From Liolophura sinensis (taxonomy: Eukaryota; Mollusca; Polyplacophora; Chitonida; Chitonidae), in assembly GCF_032854445.1 (NCBI RefSeq), contig NC_088300.1:35941608-36005607 (forward strand): a stretch of 64,000 nt of DNA, given 5' to 3'. A program made the position numbers and the translations under genes. The notes under the pieces were generated by a model. The model was not told the origin of the DNA and ran no database searches. It saw only the letters and a list, made by a program, of their open reading frames with translations. This document shows, one piece after another, positions 15,101 to 30,100 of the stretch; position 1 is the stretch's first letter, and the number at the start of each line of letters is the position of its first letter.

Positions 15101-18100
15101 AAAATTGTAATTGGTGTGACCTAATGCTCACATAGCAGATTCAAATCCAGCTCTTGTTTCATGATGAACACGTAGACACTTCACAATTAAGATGATATAG
15201 AGACACCACTGTGATGTGACCTAAGTAAAAGGATTATAATTGTTCAGATTTATATTACACTTGAGCACGTGATTGTTGTCAGTTGATGTGCAGCTCTAGT
15301 AGGATAAAATCTAAACAGGGAGATCATTATTAGGAGAAAATTAATATACATGAAGTCATAAAGGAGATTTATGTTTGGAATAGAGATACAGTACACATAT
15401 ATATGTGGTAACATGCTGCTTGCATGTTAATATCTGGAGACAGTAGATGTACATGAGTCTTCCTCTTGTTCTAGTTCTATTAATTACACTAATTTATTAA
15501 TCAACAATATCTGTCTACCATATCATGGAGAACAATTACCATAATTTAATTAATTAACCGAGAAGAAAATATGGATGTAATATTTTCATAAGCAATAACA
15601 AAGAGAAAATCAAATATATGCATCTATATTGAGCACCCATTTAATTTTTAGCTTGCCTTGTGAAGAAAGGAGAGGTATTGTTTGAGGGGGATCAGATGCT
15701 GTTGGTGGGTACAGTGTCCAGTTTGGTTAAAGTTTGTGGCCAATCATAGGGTCGCAGTGGCCACCTATAGTACACAGTCTTTGGGGGCAGTTTGCATATC
15801 AAGGACCAAGGAAGTCTTTTTTGCTCAGCTATTTACAGGGTTGCAGTTCCCTCCCATAGTACATGGATTGCCAAATGCAGTTCGCGATATGCATATCAAA
15901 GACCTCTGTGGTAAATTTGTGCATGAACTCCCCCACAATGTCTTTTACCACAACAATGATTTGCAACTCCATAACATATGAAGTCACTGCTCTGCAATCC
16001 TCACACATACGATAAACAGTGATAGTTGTAACAGTATAATAGTGTTTGTCTTTCTTTTGGCTGATTTAATGGCAATTTAAGATCTTATCATTCTACTTTT
16101 TTTTTTGGTGTAGAGGTCAAAGAAATGTTTTCTTTATTAATATATTTGAGACAGAAAAGGGGCCCCTCAGTGAATGGAATATTTTTGATGTACATGTGTA
16201 TTCTATTATTCCTGATGATGTCCATTTGTTTTATTAATCCATATCGTCATTTGTGTAAACTCTCAACTTTGACCTTGTGTTTTTACTTCCATTTCATAAG
16301 TATCAAAAGCAGTTTGTGAGAGAAATAAAATCATGTGAAATAATTATATTTACTTGCACCCCATCTCACTCAATACCGTAGTGAAACGTTTAAGGATTTG
16401 CAGATGTAATGCCGATTTTAATACTTGTAAATATGGCAAGTTTTATTTTTTTATCATCAGGACAAAAATAGGCTGATAAAACAGTAATTTGCCATATTTA
16501 AATCAGTATTTATTTCTCTTAATCATCTATCACAAGGATGTTATTTTGGTTTTAATCTAAAGCCTATATACATTTATTATCAGCAAGTTGGCTCCTCACC
16601 AATTCAAATCACATACTGGCACACGTTATTGCCTGTATGACCTTGTGAAGGTAGAAAGTGGGCTCCCTCAGCTGTGTTTATCATATCTTCAGAGTGATTG
16701 TCTTCTGGCATGTAACAAATGTGTCATCCTTACATGTTCAGTCGTTTACAGTGTAACATCACATTAGAATTGTCTTTGATTGAGCAGTATTGCACCACCC
16801 AAATCTCCATTTTTGTGAAACCTCTTCATGTTATATAACATTTAGCTGAATCTATGAAATGGTTAATCTTATATTATACATGTGTAACAGATGCCATGAG
16901 AACAAATCATGAATGTTTGAAAACATCATTATACATGTACCAAAATATGGCCAGTTATGACCATTCCCTTAAGATCTGTCATTCATCTGTCAGATGGTGT
17001 TTCTTATTCACAATCCTGAATCACACTTTCCCTGAGTGTATAACCTACTAGTTGTCCCTATTCACATCAGTGGCTCGCCTTTTCCCTGAATAAAAGCAAC
17101 AGTTAAAGCAACAGCTCTTGCTTTAACATTCACATGCTTGACAGGGTGTACTGGGCGAGTGAGGTGTCACACGATCTCCTGGGCTTTTTGACATCTGTCA
17201 CACCGAATACAAAGCTTACTACTTGTCCTTATTCACATGTTTGGCTCTTTCATGACAGGGTGTATAGGGCAGGTGAAGTGTTACCTGCAGAAGCTCCCTG
17301 GGCCTTTAAGATCTGTCACACATTCCCTGAATATAAAACATACTACTTTTCTGCCATGACGGAACAACACATGAAGGAATGGATGAAGCAAGTTAAGCAC
17401 GAAATGAAACGGGCCAACAACAAATTAAAGCAGAGGTTTGTCTGTTATATAGTTATATCCAAAAAAGAAAGTTTGATGGCAGAATAAAAATCATTAATAA
17501 TTGGAGTCCCAGGTGTAAAGACTGTTTGAAATGGTAGAGTAATGGAAATGATTTAGCCAGTTGGAGTGTTGTTATTTTAATTTGATGAATCCGGGCCAGG
17601 CTAGCGAGATGGTTAAAGCACTGGTTTGCTGTGGCTGTTAGTCCTTTGACCAATCAGGAGAGATGTTCAAATCACGCTCTTGTCGTTTTCATCAGGTACC
17701 TGGTTGAGGCAGTGTAGTTTCCTCTGGACATAAACCTGACCAAAGTGAACAATACAATCGATCAGTTTAATAAATACATTTATGAAATTGTTTCATAAAA
17801 ATACCATGGCTGAGGTGGTTAGCATGCCAGTGTGGTGCAGTGACCCAGGAGCTTATCGTCAGTGCACTCACTGTGAGTCCAACTCATGCTGGCTTCTTTT
17901 TGGCCGTACGTGGGAAGGTCCGCCCGCAGCCTGCTGTGGTCGTGTGTTTCATCCCGGGCTCTGCTTGGTTTCTTCCCACCATAATGCTAATCTGTGGCCA
18001 TCTTGAAATGTCTACTGCATTGATAGTATGTCCAGGGATTGCTTTTTGCTAAACCCTTTAATAGCCACTGGCTTTGAACTATGGAAAATCATGTGTCAGC

Positions 18101-21100
18101 ATGTAAGTATTTCTGCTAAATGTATTTTCAATTTGATGATACAGGACACGGGCAGATGGACAGGATGAAGATGAACAGTCCATATCATATGAAGACATAG
18201 AGCGGGAGATCTACAGTGACCCTAGTCAGCTTGTTATTACAGACAAAACACCTCTCCCACCCCGCCAAGATGATGGTATGCTCCTTTTTACTGTGTCATA
18301 TCTGCCCTTGCTTCCTGACAATTTATGTAACTTAAAAAGGGAAGTGATCTCGGTACGTGTATGTGTGCATGTTTGTTCTTCAAGTTTCTCTGCAATGGTT
18401 CATTCGATTAACTTCACAATTGCCAGGTGTATTAACTGTTGAGAACCCAAGGAAGTGCCATGCTGAGTATTCCAAAAGACATTTCGTATACCGGGGCTCA
18501 TTAAAAGGCCGGTATTATCCACCTGCAGCCTGATACTTTTGTATAAAATTGAGCAGCTGGCAGCTTACTTTGACCAAAGACCGTATTTTTAACTCCATTT
18601 AATTATTTGTCAGGTAGCTGGTTACTTTTCCAGGTTAGCCTTCTGCTCAAAAAGCTAATGGAAGCTGTGGTATTGCATATGCAAATTAGGCAGTGGTGAT
18701 GTTGCAAATTCTTCAGTTTACGCCATGTGGCAGGTACAAATTATTTTTTCAATGCACGGTGCACTAGTGATAATGATGCATAGTTCATTATAAGCGTAAT
18801 GGTCTGACAGCAACCTGCTGATGGTCGTGGGTTTCCCCCAGGCCCTGTCCAGTTTCATCTCACCATAATGCTTGCCGCCGTCGTACAATTGAAATATTCT
18901 TGAGTACAGCGTAAAACACCAATCAAATAAATAAATAAATGAATTATAAGCTTAATCTCTTAGAATGAGAGACTCGAGGACAAGCTAGACAGAAGGTCCT
19001 AATTGCGGTAAAACGTCATTTTCTTCTGTGACATTACAGTGCTCGTGTACCTCATAGTTACGTGTTTTCTGAGTACACATTAAGTAATAAAGGAAAGAAG
19101 AATTTACTTTGGAGGCTTTTGTAACAGGCGAGAGAAAATTTGTAGACTTTCCCATTGAAGTTATTATAACCTGAAGTAGAAGTATTGCTTGAAGTTGCAT
19201 TTAGAGTCTAGTTCAAAGGCTTCTTTATCACCTTAAAGTGTGCCCTTGCTGTTATAAGTTTGATTGTACCAATTTCAAGATATGTTTTTTTGGGTAATAC
19301 TGTCTAGGGGCTCTTTTCAGAACTTGAAAGGGAAACTTTTCTCTCACCTGTTACAAAACTGTCCAAAACAAGTTGTTTTCCTTTATTTCTTGACAGTAGT
19401 CAGTATTATCAGTGTGCGTGTGCTCATAAAACACTTATGGAATACAAACACACTGCATTGCCCCAGAAGAAAACAGTGTACCACTGTGATTTGGACCTTT
19501 TGTGTAGCTTGTCCTCAAATCTCCCACTGAGTCAAAATTTGAAACCTTGATGTAATGCTTGTCTATTGGTCCTTGAGGTTCAGTATTAAATAACTTGGGT
19601 GTGGGATATGTGTTTTCACTTAGTATTAGGGATTCACAATTTGAACTCAAAGATTTCAACTGTGAGAGAATCTAGCCATAAATTGGAGGTTTCATTTTTG
19701 TTATCATACACAGAATCTGACGAGGAGTATGTGGATGCTGAAAGGCCGCCTGATACACCTGTACTACCACGCATAATATCCAAACCCCTGCCTCCCCCTG
19801 TTAAACTCAAACCCAAACCAAAACTCGGCAAACAGCAAGGTAATCTTGATAGAGATATGCACTCAACTTTCTCACCTGTGTATGTGCGCACCGACATGTT
19901 TAGCCACAAATAACTTGCCAATGGTTTGGCGGTTCGGTGGTTCAACTTTTGCACTATGGTTTCCTCCACCCATGGAAATGTCCACAATATGGTTTGAGTG
20001 GAAAATTCTTGAGGCTCGAATGAATCAATTATTATGGCTTAAAACCACTTTGTCCATATTGCAAATACCTTCAGCAAAAGGCATCATACAAGAATTAAAC
20101 AACTTTCAGTCACATTCTGGGTCCAGTTTGAATTTGAGTGAGGGGCAAGTACAGAACAAAGTTTTTGTACCTTGGGCATTCGGACGTAAAATTTTTAATA
20201 TAATGTGCACAAAGTGAATGTATATTGTAGACTACAGGACTCTAGGCGTTCAATGGCTCTGATGATTAAAGCAATGGCTGTGACTATGGGCAATCAAAGA
20301 GGTTGTATGTTCAAATCCAGCTTGAGCCAAATACTATTCCGGGCACTTCAGTTTGCAGTATTTTATTTAATTAGGTAGTTACTTAGTTAGCTGGTTGATT
20401 GGAGTTTTATGCTAGTGAGCTAGTTAGTTAGTTAGGAAATAAAAAGGAATGACAACAGAAACAGAAAACATGATATATCCATGTTTATTAAAGTGAACAT
20501 TCGCAAATTTGTAGTACCTGCAACATAGGGTAAGAAGTCAGCCACACATATAGAGTGTTTTGTGTCTTCTTGCGCTTAGGCCCCTTGTTAAGTGAATACC
20601 TTACATTAAGAGATGGGATGTCAAAGCTCTGGCAGAAAGACCTACCATCCAATTGACAACTAGGAGAACGACTTACAGAGCAGATTGTGGAAGGTACATT
20701 GTAAAAAGTCTTGAGTAAGGCATTATACATACCAGTCAGATATAAAAAAAGGATGTTGATTCCATTCACAGTATCCCCAGAGAAGGATCTTCAGCAAGGC
20801 ATAACGGCGGAGTTCAAAGAGAGGCTGGGGGTGAGCCCTAATGTGAGTAGCTACCTGTATTAATGTATGTGTACAAATATGTACAGACATGAACAATAAA
20901 GTAGGGCTTTGAAAAAAGGATTGTTAAATATTGTGTTTACGCTAAAGTTTGCACGATTTTGAGAGTTATGTTAATGTTAGAAAGATATATTAAGGTTTGG
21001 TCAGAAGGATGATTCCCTGTTAAAGGGACAACCTAAAATAAAGTTCTTAATAACCCTTTTATTTTATGCCTGTTTCTACCAATGGTCTGAAATATTTTGA

Positions 21101-24100
21101 CATGACATCATCAATGGGCCCAATTCAGGCTCCCCCCACCCTCAACAAAGCTGTTAAGACAGCTGTTATCATTGACATCACCACAGCAAGCTACTTAATT
21201 TCCAGACTGACTACTGGGGCTTTTTTTTTCTTTTACTTTACCAAAACTGTAGTTTATAGCCATTTTTACACCCTAAGAAGACAGCTGAGAATTTTTCTTC
21301 CGTATGTTATGCTGCATAATATGTTTCATATTAAGAAATAAAAATAAACTTTCTTTAAATATCCTTTAATCTCTCTTTGCTTTTTTTCTTGAAGCCTAGG
21401 AAGAAACCTGTAGAGTTGCCTGTGAGGTAAGTCTTAAATCTTTTAATTTGAAGTTCCCATAGTTTCCCTCGTCCCTACTGTCACTTTTGATATACTTCCA
21501 ACCTGTCACACTTCCTCACATACGTGTTTCTCTACATTCATAGCATAGCTCTATTCACTCAACAGATAGCACAACCATATAACAATTAGCACTACCCACA
21601 TTATATAAGAAAAAAACCCCATTCACAGGACACACAGCTTCGACCACTGAAGACACAAACCTAGCCTCACAACTTGATGCTTTGTAACACATAGCTTTAC
21701 TCTCATTACAGACAAGATCTCTCGTGTGGATTTTTTTTTTTTTTTGAGTTATCATTTTCCTGAAAAGAACTGTTACTTCAGTTATCTGAAATAGGATTTG
21801 TGCATGGAAATTTGTCAAGGCTTGGGCTATTTTTTATAAGTACTTTTCTTGTATCAATAGAGTGGAGAGCCATTGTCACTTGGTGGTAGAATTCTTCAGG
21901 TCCTAGCTGTGGAGTGTAATCTTCCATGTAATAGTGTTGACTGAAAACATTGTATAATAAAAACAGCAAGAGAACTCTCAACAGTTTGGACTTGAAGCAG
22001 CGGCTTACAAGTTTACAAGGGCACACTTTTACAAATCACTAAAAATAAAAAATAAAATGGATTTACAAATTTTTGTTGATGTTTCCAGATTAAGTAAAAC
22101 GTGATGAAGTATGTTGCTATTAAATCCATGCGGTGTTATGATGTACTGCTTTTAGGAAAAACAAATTGGAACATCATGTGGAAAAACCAGAACAAAATGG
22201 GTAACAACCTTTACTGACAAAAGACAAGTAAATACTTATAACTCACAAGAATTCTGCTAGCCATCATATCTCTCCATTGAAAAAAAAAATTATTAAAAAA
22301 AAAAAAGAATGATTTAAAAAAATAATCATGGAAAAACTTTCTACTTGGCTTTGATGTTTGCCATTATTGTGTAATTATAATTCTGAAATTTTCTGTAAAT
22401 GGAAATTTACTGACTTTTAATCATTTTGAATTAATGCTGTGTTGATGTTATTAAACCTTGATTAAAGGTTTTATGACTAGCAGAATGCCTCGTAAACCAT
22501 GGTTTAATTGTATTTGGTTATTGGTATTCATCATCACATATGTTATCAGCAACATCCAAAGTGGAATTACATCTTAGGTGTTCCAAAGGAAGCTGTTCTA
22601 TGCTTAGTATGGTCTTTACAAGGCTTTTTTCTGTTTACTGCTGTTCTCTGAGAAGGGAAATGGTCAAGAACAAGTTTTTCAATTTCATCGAAGGCGGTTT
22701 AATACATTATTGAAATTGGAGGCCACCAGTTGAAGCCTTGGCATTACTAATGCTCAAAACATCTGCAGCAGTGGAAATTACGCTTACTTAACTAGCCTGG
22801 GTCTGTCAGTCTGGTACAGGAGAAAAAGAGTGGGTATTGCAAGAAAGATTTTGGATTTCCATTGCAGTCTTGGCATAGTTCCATATTCAGAAGTTAAATC
22901 TGTTTAATAAACAGTTAAATTGAGCCAGCACTTAGCACAGGTCAGTTTTAAAATCCCAAATTAGCAAGTTCCACACAATATCTTTTGCCCTAGATTTCAA
23001 CAGAAATTTCAGACTGGATTTCACTTTGGTATTGATGGTTTCAGTACCTGTGTATAATCAAGGAGCATTGGATATTTATTTATTAGTATGAAATATTGAC
23101 TTCAGTCTAATCAAGCTTTGTGTGATGGGCCTTATTTGTCTGCAAAGCAATTCTGACATTCCTCACTTATGCACTTTGTTCTGGCATGTTGTTGGTAAGT
23201 TTTGTCCAAAAAGGTTTTAAGAAGAAAAATTAAGAGCTCATTTTAATTAGTAAAAGAGCTATTCCAGTTCCAGAAACTGCGCATATTTTAAAAAGTGTAA
23301 AGTTATAAAGTACAAGAATTAATCTGGATTGCTCTAGTAAATTTAACTGGGATAACAATGCATATTTTGAATGAACATATAAAAACAAACTTTCTGTGTG
23401 ACTTCCACTTATGCCTGATGTTACGTCAGGTTGCCCAGTACTGATGTTCAGCCGCAAATGGAGGCTGCGCTGACTCTTTTGACTCATGCCAGTTGAATGG
23501 TCTTACAATGCTCTATTTAACATCAGCAATAAATCCATGCACATCAGGTAAACTCTATGGAAACTACCAGAGATTTTGTTTTTTGAGGACATTTCATTTA
23601 AAATTAAAGGGATGTAGAATAGAAGCTTGAATGACAGCACTATACCTAAGCTTTAACTCTAGGGCTGGCCAGGACACACCTGTCCATTACACCAACTAAT
23701 CAGCTATAACTTGCTATATCCCTTTATATGGTTTTAAACTTGGTAAATGTCTTTGGACCATGGTGTCCTCTGTTCTCTGGGTATATGACATTTTTTTCAG
23801 ATAATTATTTAAAAAAAAACATGTTTACTTCTCTTGAAACCGGAATAGCTTTCTATCATACTTCTGGTTTGTTAATTTAACAATCCCAAGATTTTTTATA
23901 AAGTTTTATTCTAACTACAAACAACAAATACATGCTCCTCCGTTAAATGCAGTTCAAAATGTTTGCCAATGCGGTCGCTGTGAGTTCAAGTCCAGCTCAT
24001 GCTGGCTTCCTCTACGGCCGTACGTGGGAAGGTCTGCCAGCAACCTGCGGATGGTCATGGGTTTCCTCCCACCATAATGCTGGCCGCCGTCGTATAAGTG

Positions 24101-27100
24101 AAATATTCTCGAGTACGGCGTAAGACACCAATCAAATAAATAGATAAATAAAATAAATCAAAATGTGTGCCCAGACTAACAGTGTTTAATTGTGTGTCAC
24201 AGTAAATTTCCTCCATGGTTAAATTCAGTACCCATATCCCTTGACTGGTTGGCCCAGTGTCAGTAGTATGTGACTGGGTGGGGTGTCATGTCTGGTGTCT
24301 TCGGCATAATACTTCAGTGGCAGTAGCACTTTGGTGGCATGGACTGACCTTGTCACAAGAAGACACATGTACACACACCTAATGACTTTTCATATGACTA
24401 AAAAATAGCTAAGTCCATCATTAAACCCCAAGCACACATACATATTTCTGATTCTGTTAATGTCAAAAAATGTTTTGAAGGGAGGATGATATCCTAGAAA
24501 TTTTCAGTAATATTTTATGACGTTATGAAAATACACTTTTTGGATGGAATTTTTTATTTTGGAAGTAGTTAGTCAAAATGGCATGCTAGCAGACATTGTA
24601 CTTGTAAAGTGCTGTGACGGGTGTAGGGATTTTTGATGTTGGATATTGTCCGCCAGAGTTCAAATCCTGAGTTTGCCATCACAGATATTGTAGTTGATTT
24701 AAAAAATTTTGCCATGACTAAGCTACATGTACATGTACTCACATTACCTGATTCTGAGTGTTCAGTTGATCTTTGAGGTTTGTTTGAAAAGTAGGATGAA
24801 ATCATGAAGAAAAGGAAAGAAAGCACTAGAAGTAAAATTTTATTTGTTTCTCAAAATGTACTTCTTTGAGACCTTTTAGAGCAAATCACAGTATATTTAA
24901 TTATTCATCCTTGACACTGTAACGAATATGCATGTATATCTTTGTTCCTAGTAGAGATGTTTTGGCTGTAGCTGGAACATGCTGTAGGAAACAGCTGTAA
25001 TTATTCGCCTGCAACATGTATTTTCATGTTGAAGTTTCATAATTTGACGAAGGTCGGAATGTTGGGGGTCAGCAGCACTGTATTGTTTTACAAAATGTGT
25101 GCATGTTTTTTTAATGATCTGGTGATGGAATCTGGGCAGGAAATCTTTGGGAATTTGATTCTTGAAGTTTGCTTTGAACTGGTTATAGAAGGATGTGTAT
25201 ATCCATTGTGTGTTTGGTGAATTCATATCTGTGCATGCTTAACGTTGACAATAATCTTTTGGCAGATTTTTTCTTCAGTTTTCGTATTGCTCAATACTTG
25301 TACATATGTGGTTATCTAGTTATTTTTCCAGATTGACTTGTTGATACATTCACAGTTTTACTTATCTTCAGTGGTCTTTAATGATTAAGATTTTTTTTTG
25401 AAACATAAATAGATATTCTCATGAATCACAAAACATGTGTAAAATGGTAGTTGCTGGACAGATCGGTAAGCAAGGTCCATGGTAACATTTACGTAGAAAA
25501 ACAGGAAATTGGCTGTTTAACCATGAGAACTCCAAGTATTAATACATTACATCTAGCTGAACTTGTTACAGCTGATCTGTTAATATCATGCATCTATATC
25601 GAACCTTCTCTTTTAAATCTTTCCACTTTATATATACAATTATATGTCCATGGATATTTATATTGAAGAATTTTGCTTTTCAAATGTTTGTTGATATTTA
25701 AGTGTCAGCCATATTCCAAAGAATATTTTTTTCTTCAATATTTATGTCTCAGAGTGTTGGAGGGACGGGGGAGTGTTGTCAGTGTTTAGGTAATATTGTT
25801 AAGTTTAGCCCTTCCTTAACTCAAAGTCACAGAGGAGGGTTTTATATTTATGCTTAATTTTCAGTACCTCTTCTTGATCAACATGCTTTGAACATGTACA
25901 CCTCTTAATTTTGAAATTAGGTATAAATTATTTTCTTCAAAATTTGTTTCAGGCGTAACCTTGTTAAGCTTTTTTGTTTAGGTCTGCTGTTCAGTAAGAT
26001 TTTTTGTTTATGCTTAGTTTTCATTAAATGTTCTTTATCAATATGCTTTGAAGATGGTGGGATTATAAATGAATTCTCTATTTTCAAAAGGTCCAGGGTT
26101 TTTATGACCAATTTCTATGGTAAGCGTTTTTGTTAAGGCCAGCTGTTCTGTTAAGGCCAGCTGTTCTGTTAAAGCCAGCTATTCTGTTTAGACGAAGTCC
26201 CAGAGAAAGGTTTTATGTTTATGTTTAGTTTTCAGTATATGTTCTCGAAGAACGTTCTATGAAGATGTTGACCTCATAATTCTGAGAATTTCTGTGCATG
26301 TAACGTCTGAGTAAGGTTTTATGTTTGAGTCAGATAGTCTCACAGTTTTCACTACATCTTTAGGAACCTTAATGAACGTGATAATTACCTGTACATGTAT
26401 GCTTTGGAGATATTGACTTCTCTGATATTTGATATTTTTTACTTTTTTTTTTTCAAATTTACCAGGTTTTTGATTTGCAGGGGTCTTAATTTTTAAAATT
26501 TATTGGAATAATTCTTTTTCTTCAAAATTGTCAAGTTGTAGACTTATCCAGGCTAAGCATGCAATCCCATACTAAGGTTTTATGTTATGCAAACTAGTCT
26601 TATAATTTTCACAACATCTTAAGCTTAAATATGAACATGCTTTGAAGATGTGCATGTTTTAAATCAAAAATACCAGGTGTTGGTCTTGTTGGCTTGTCTT
26701 GTTTAAGTTGGGTGTTCAGTCAAATTAGGCTGCTATTTAAACTGAAGCACTAGGTTTCTCAGATTAACCCTTACTCTTCTTGTCATTATAGAAAACCACC
26801 TGATGGGAAGAACTTCACACTGACAGACCGAGTTGAGAGGAAACCTCCAAATCTTCCCATCCGTCCTGGCCATGGGCGAACGGTGAGGAGATTTTCAATA
26901 TTGCAGATTATCTGTGTTCATTGTTGATAGCTGGAACATGTTATTGCTGGTGAATACTCATCTACAGTTTTTATTTACTTCTTTCAGCTGTGCGATGACG
27001 AATCTCCTTTAAAGGTATAGTGCAGTCTTATAGTGGTATAGACATTGCAGTAACTTTGTTGCATTACATTGCAGCTCATATTTTTTTTCCTTCTGTGACA

Positions 27101-30100
27101 GGAGTTCATTATGCATCTGGCATGGGTGTTTCCTGTGTGCCTGGCATGTGTGTTCTCTAGCTCTGTGCCTGGCTTGTGTTTTCCCTGTGTGCCTGGCATG
27201 TGTGTTCCCTAGCTGTATGCCTGGCATGGCATTCCCTGACATGTGTGTTCCCTATCTCTATGCCTGGCATGTGTGTTCCCTGTGTGCCTGGCATGTGTGT
27301 TCCCTATCTCTATGCATGGCATGTGTGTTCCGTGTGTGCCTGGCATGTGTGTTCCCTATCTCTATGCATGGCATGTGTGTTCCTTGTGTGCTGTTTGTGT
27401 GTGTTCCCTAACTGCATGCAGTATATTTTTGTGTTGCCTGTGAGTGGGACATGTGTGTTGCCTGTGCATAGGACGTGTGTCGCCTGTGCGCTGGACGTGT
27501 GTTGCCTGTGGGTTGGATGTGTATGTTACCTGTGGGTTATACATGTCTGTTGCCTGTGGGTTGGATGTGTATGTTACCTGTGGGTTGGACATGTGTGTTG
27601 CTGTGTTGTGCTTGTGAGTTGGACGTGTGTTGGACATGCGTTGGACATGCATTGGATATGTATTGGACGTGTGTGTTCCCTAGCTGTTTGCAGTTTATTT
27701 TTGTGTTTCCTGTGAGTTTTACGTGTGTGTTGTCTGAGAGTTTGATGTGTGTTAACTGTGAGTTGGACGTGTGTTTTTTTGTATGTTGCACATGTGTTTT
27801 TCCTGTGAGTTGGATGTGTGTGTTGCCTTATTGTTGTCTGTGTATGTGGTCTGTGGGTTGGACATGTGTGTTACCTGTGAATTGGACATCTCTGTTGCCT
27901 GTGAATTGGACATGTGTGTTGCCTGTGAGTTGGATGTGTGTGTTGTCTGTGAGTTTCACCTGTGTTGTCTGTGAGTTTCACGTGTGTTATCTGTGAGTTG
28001 GATTATGTGATGCCTGTGAGTTGGACGTGTGTTGGGCATGCATTGGAATTGTTTCGGACATGTGTGTTCCCTGGCTGTATGCATTATATTTTTGTGTTGT
28101 CTGTGAATTGGACATGTGTGTTGCCTGTGAGTTGGACGTGTTTGTTTCTGCTGAGTTGGATGTGTGTTTTTTGTGTGATGGACATGTATGTTTCTCCTGA
28201 GTTGGAAATGTGTGTTGCCTGTAAGATGGACGTGTGTGTTGCCTGTGAGTTGGAGATGTGTGTTGTCTTGAGTTGGACGTATGTGTTGTAGTGAGTTGGA
28301 CATTTGTCAGCACGTGTGTTCCATCCATAAGGGGCATGTACACGTATGACAATCAGTACTTGGCATGTCGAAAATTTGTGCACATTTTCCAGTTTGTCAA
28401 GGAAAAGCAAGATTTTCCTACCTGAATGTAAACATGTATCCTAGCACCTGTGGTGTGTTATGCTCAAGGCTTTCACTGTAATCAATATTTTTACTAGGCC
28501 CAATGTTAGTGTACATTTATGTTACATTAATGCAAGCCCTTGTTTGTTATTTTTTTCCACCACCATTTTTTTAGCCTTTTCTTTTGTGTTTTATAATTTG
28601 CTATGTGTTTTTAGAACTGTCCAAGGAAGAAAGTTACCACATATGTTGTTGTAAGTTACTTTTCGGTGGGAGTTATATCCATGTAAAATATGCTGGGTTG
28701 TTATTCAAAGCCTTGTGGTGTTTTAAAGCAGCTTATTGTTAGAGATGGTGCACATATTGGTGTAGGGTCATTAGACAGGTTCAAAACCAAGCCTTGGTCT
28801 AGAAATTTATAGATTCTAATGCTCTCAGACAGAAGCATAATCAGTTTTGAGCTTGTCTGTACAAAGTACAGGAATAGCTTATATCATACCCAGAGCAGCG
28901 TCCATGTAAAGCACAATAACAGAAGATGGATGATCTTTAGTGAACACACTGCATGCATATTAATTACTGTAAATTACAGAATGCATGACTTAAAGGAAGC
29001 ATGAAAGGGAACAAAAGGATTAACTGTGAAACAAAGGTTATGTTTCAACACAAAATTAAGAAAATTATGCCCCAGAATTTTCGTTAGACAAATGGAAAAG
29101 GCAGAATAGGGCTATGGGATTTTCCTGTGAAGGAAGATGTTTGTTTCCTTTCGCAGTATGACAGTTTTTTTTTTAATCAGGTTTTATTCCACCTTATTAT
29201 TGGAATGAGTGTTTAATTTTTAACCCATGCATGTTCAAGGTCAGTCCTCAGTTACAGTGGTTTGCCTGAGGTATGTTTATGCAGAGCATGTTATAAAGGA
29301 GTTAAAAGATAAGAGATGTTTAAACTTTGATAGACAGACAGAAAGACAGATTAAGCTACTTATTGGTACCCTACTTCCTCAACCTTTTCACAAATAAAAG
29401 AGCAACTTTCAGTGCAATTTGTGTACACTTTTAATTTGATTTTGAAGATAAATGTACAAAAAAAAAAAAATAATAATAATGTCTTAAGAATATGCTTGAA
29501 ACTGCAAATGTGTAAACTAGTTGAAGAATCAAAGTAGTTGCTGCTAACAATAGTAGACTGTAGACTGTTAATTCAGTCATGAGGTTTTTAGTTTGTCTCA
29601 TGTGTGCATCTAATAACGGGTATCTAATATCTGTTGTGTATTGTATATTAGATCTGAGAATGTATAAATGTTTTATTTTAATATTTGGGTTGGAGGGTGG
29701 GGGGTGCTATTTTTGAAAAAAAAAATTTGTCCAAAATACCTAAAATTGAGCTATTTTTGAAAGGGGATCATTGGCCAAAATACCTAAAATTGATACAATG
29801 TGCATCATGTATATCAGGTGAGGAGTTACGATTGTTCAGATAGACAGCTTCCTGCACTTCATGTATTTTTGCTTCTTTCAGTCTCCATCGATCCCTAGTG
29901 AGATAGCCCCTCTCCCACCTCAGACATCCCAATACCAGGTAACACATGTTTTCCTCATCCCCATCAAAGCCTTGGCCATAGAACATACTCTTCAGAAGTT
30001 TCTCAGGCCTGGATTCAATTTCCATTATAATCACACTGAAGACTTAAAGTTGCACTGACAAAGTTTTAAAACATCTAAAGAACATCATCCAGATGATGAA

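Noticed and set aside
15680-15990. 99-aa ORF that might be a gene or transposon fragment
   Set aside because: Internal near-repeats, no recognised domain, and no exon-like borders.
17134-17258. 5' extension of PH exon 4 as an ORF
   Set aside because: The conserved protein starts at 17259; upstream sequence contains a repeat-like copy (gacagggtgta) and lacks similarity.
27148-28410. Long Cys-rich open frames on both strands
   Set aside because: They are translations of a 24-bp minisatellite, open in several frames at once, with no start context or homology.
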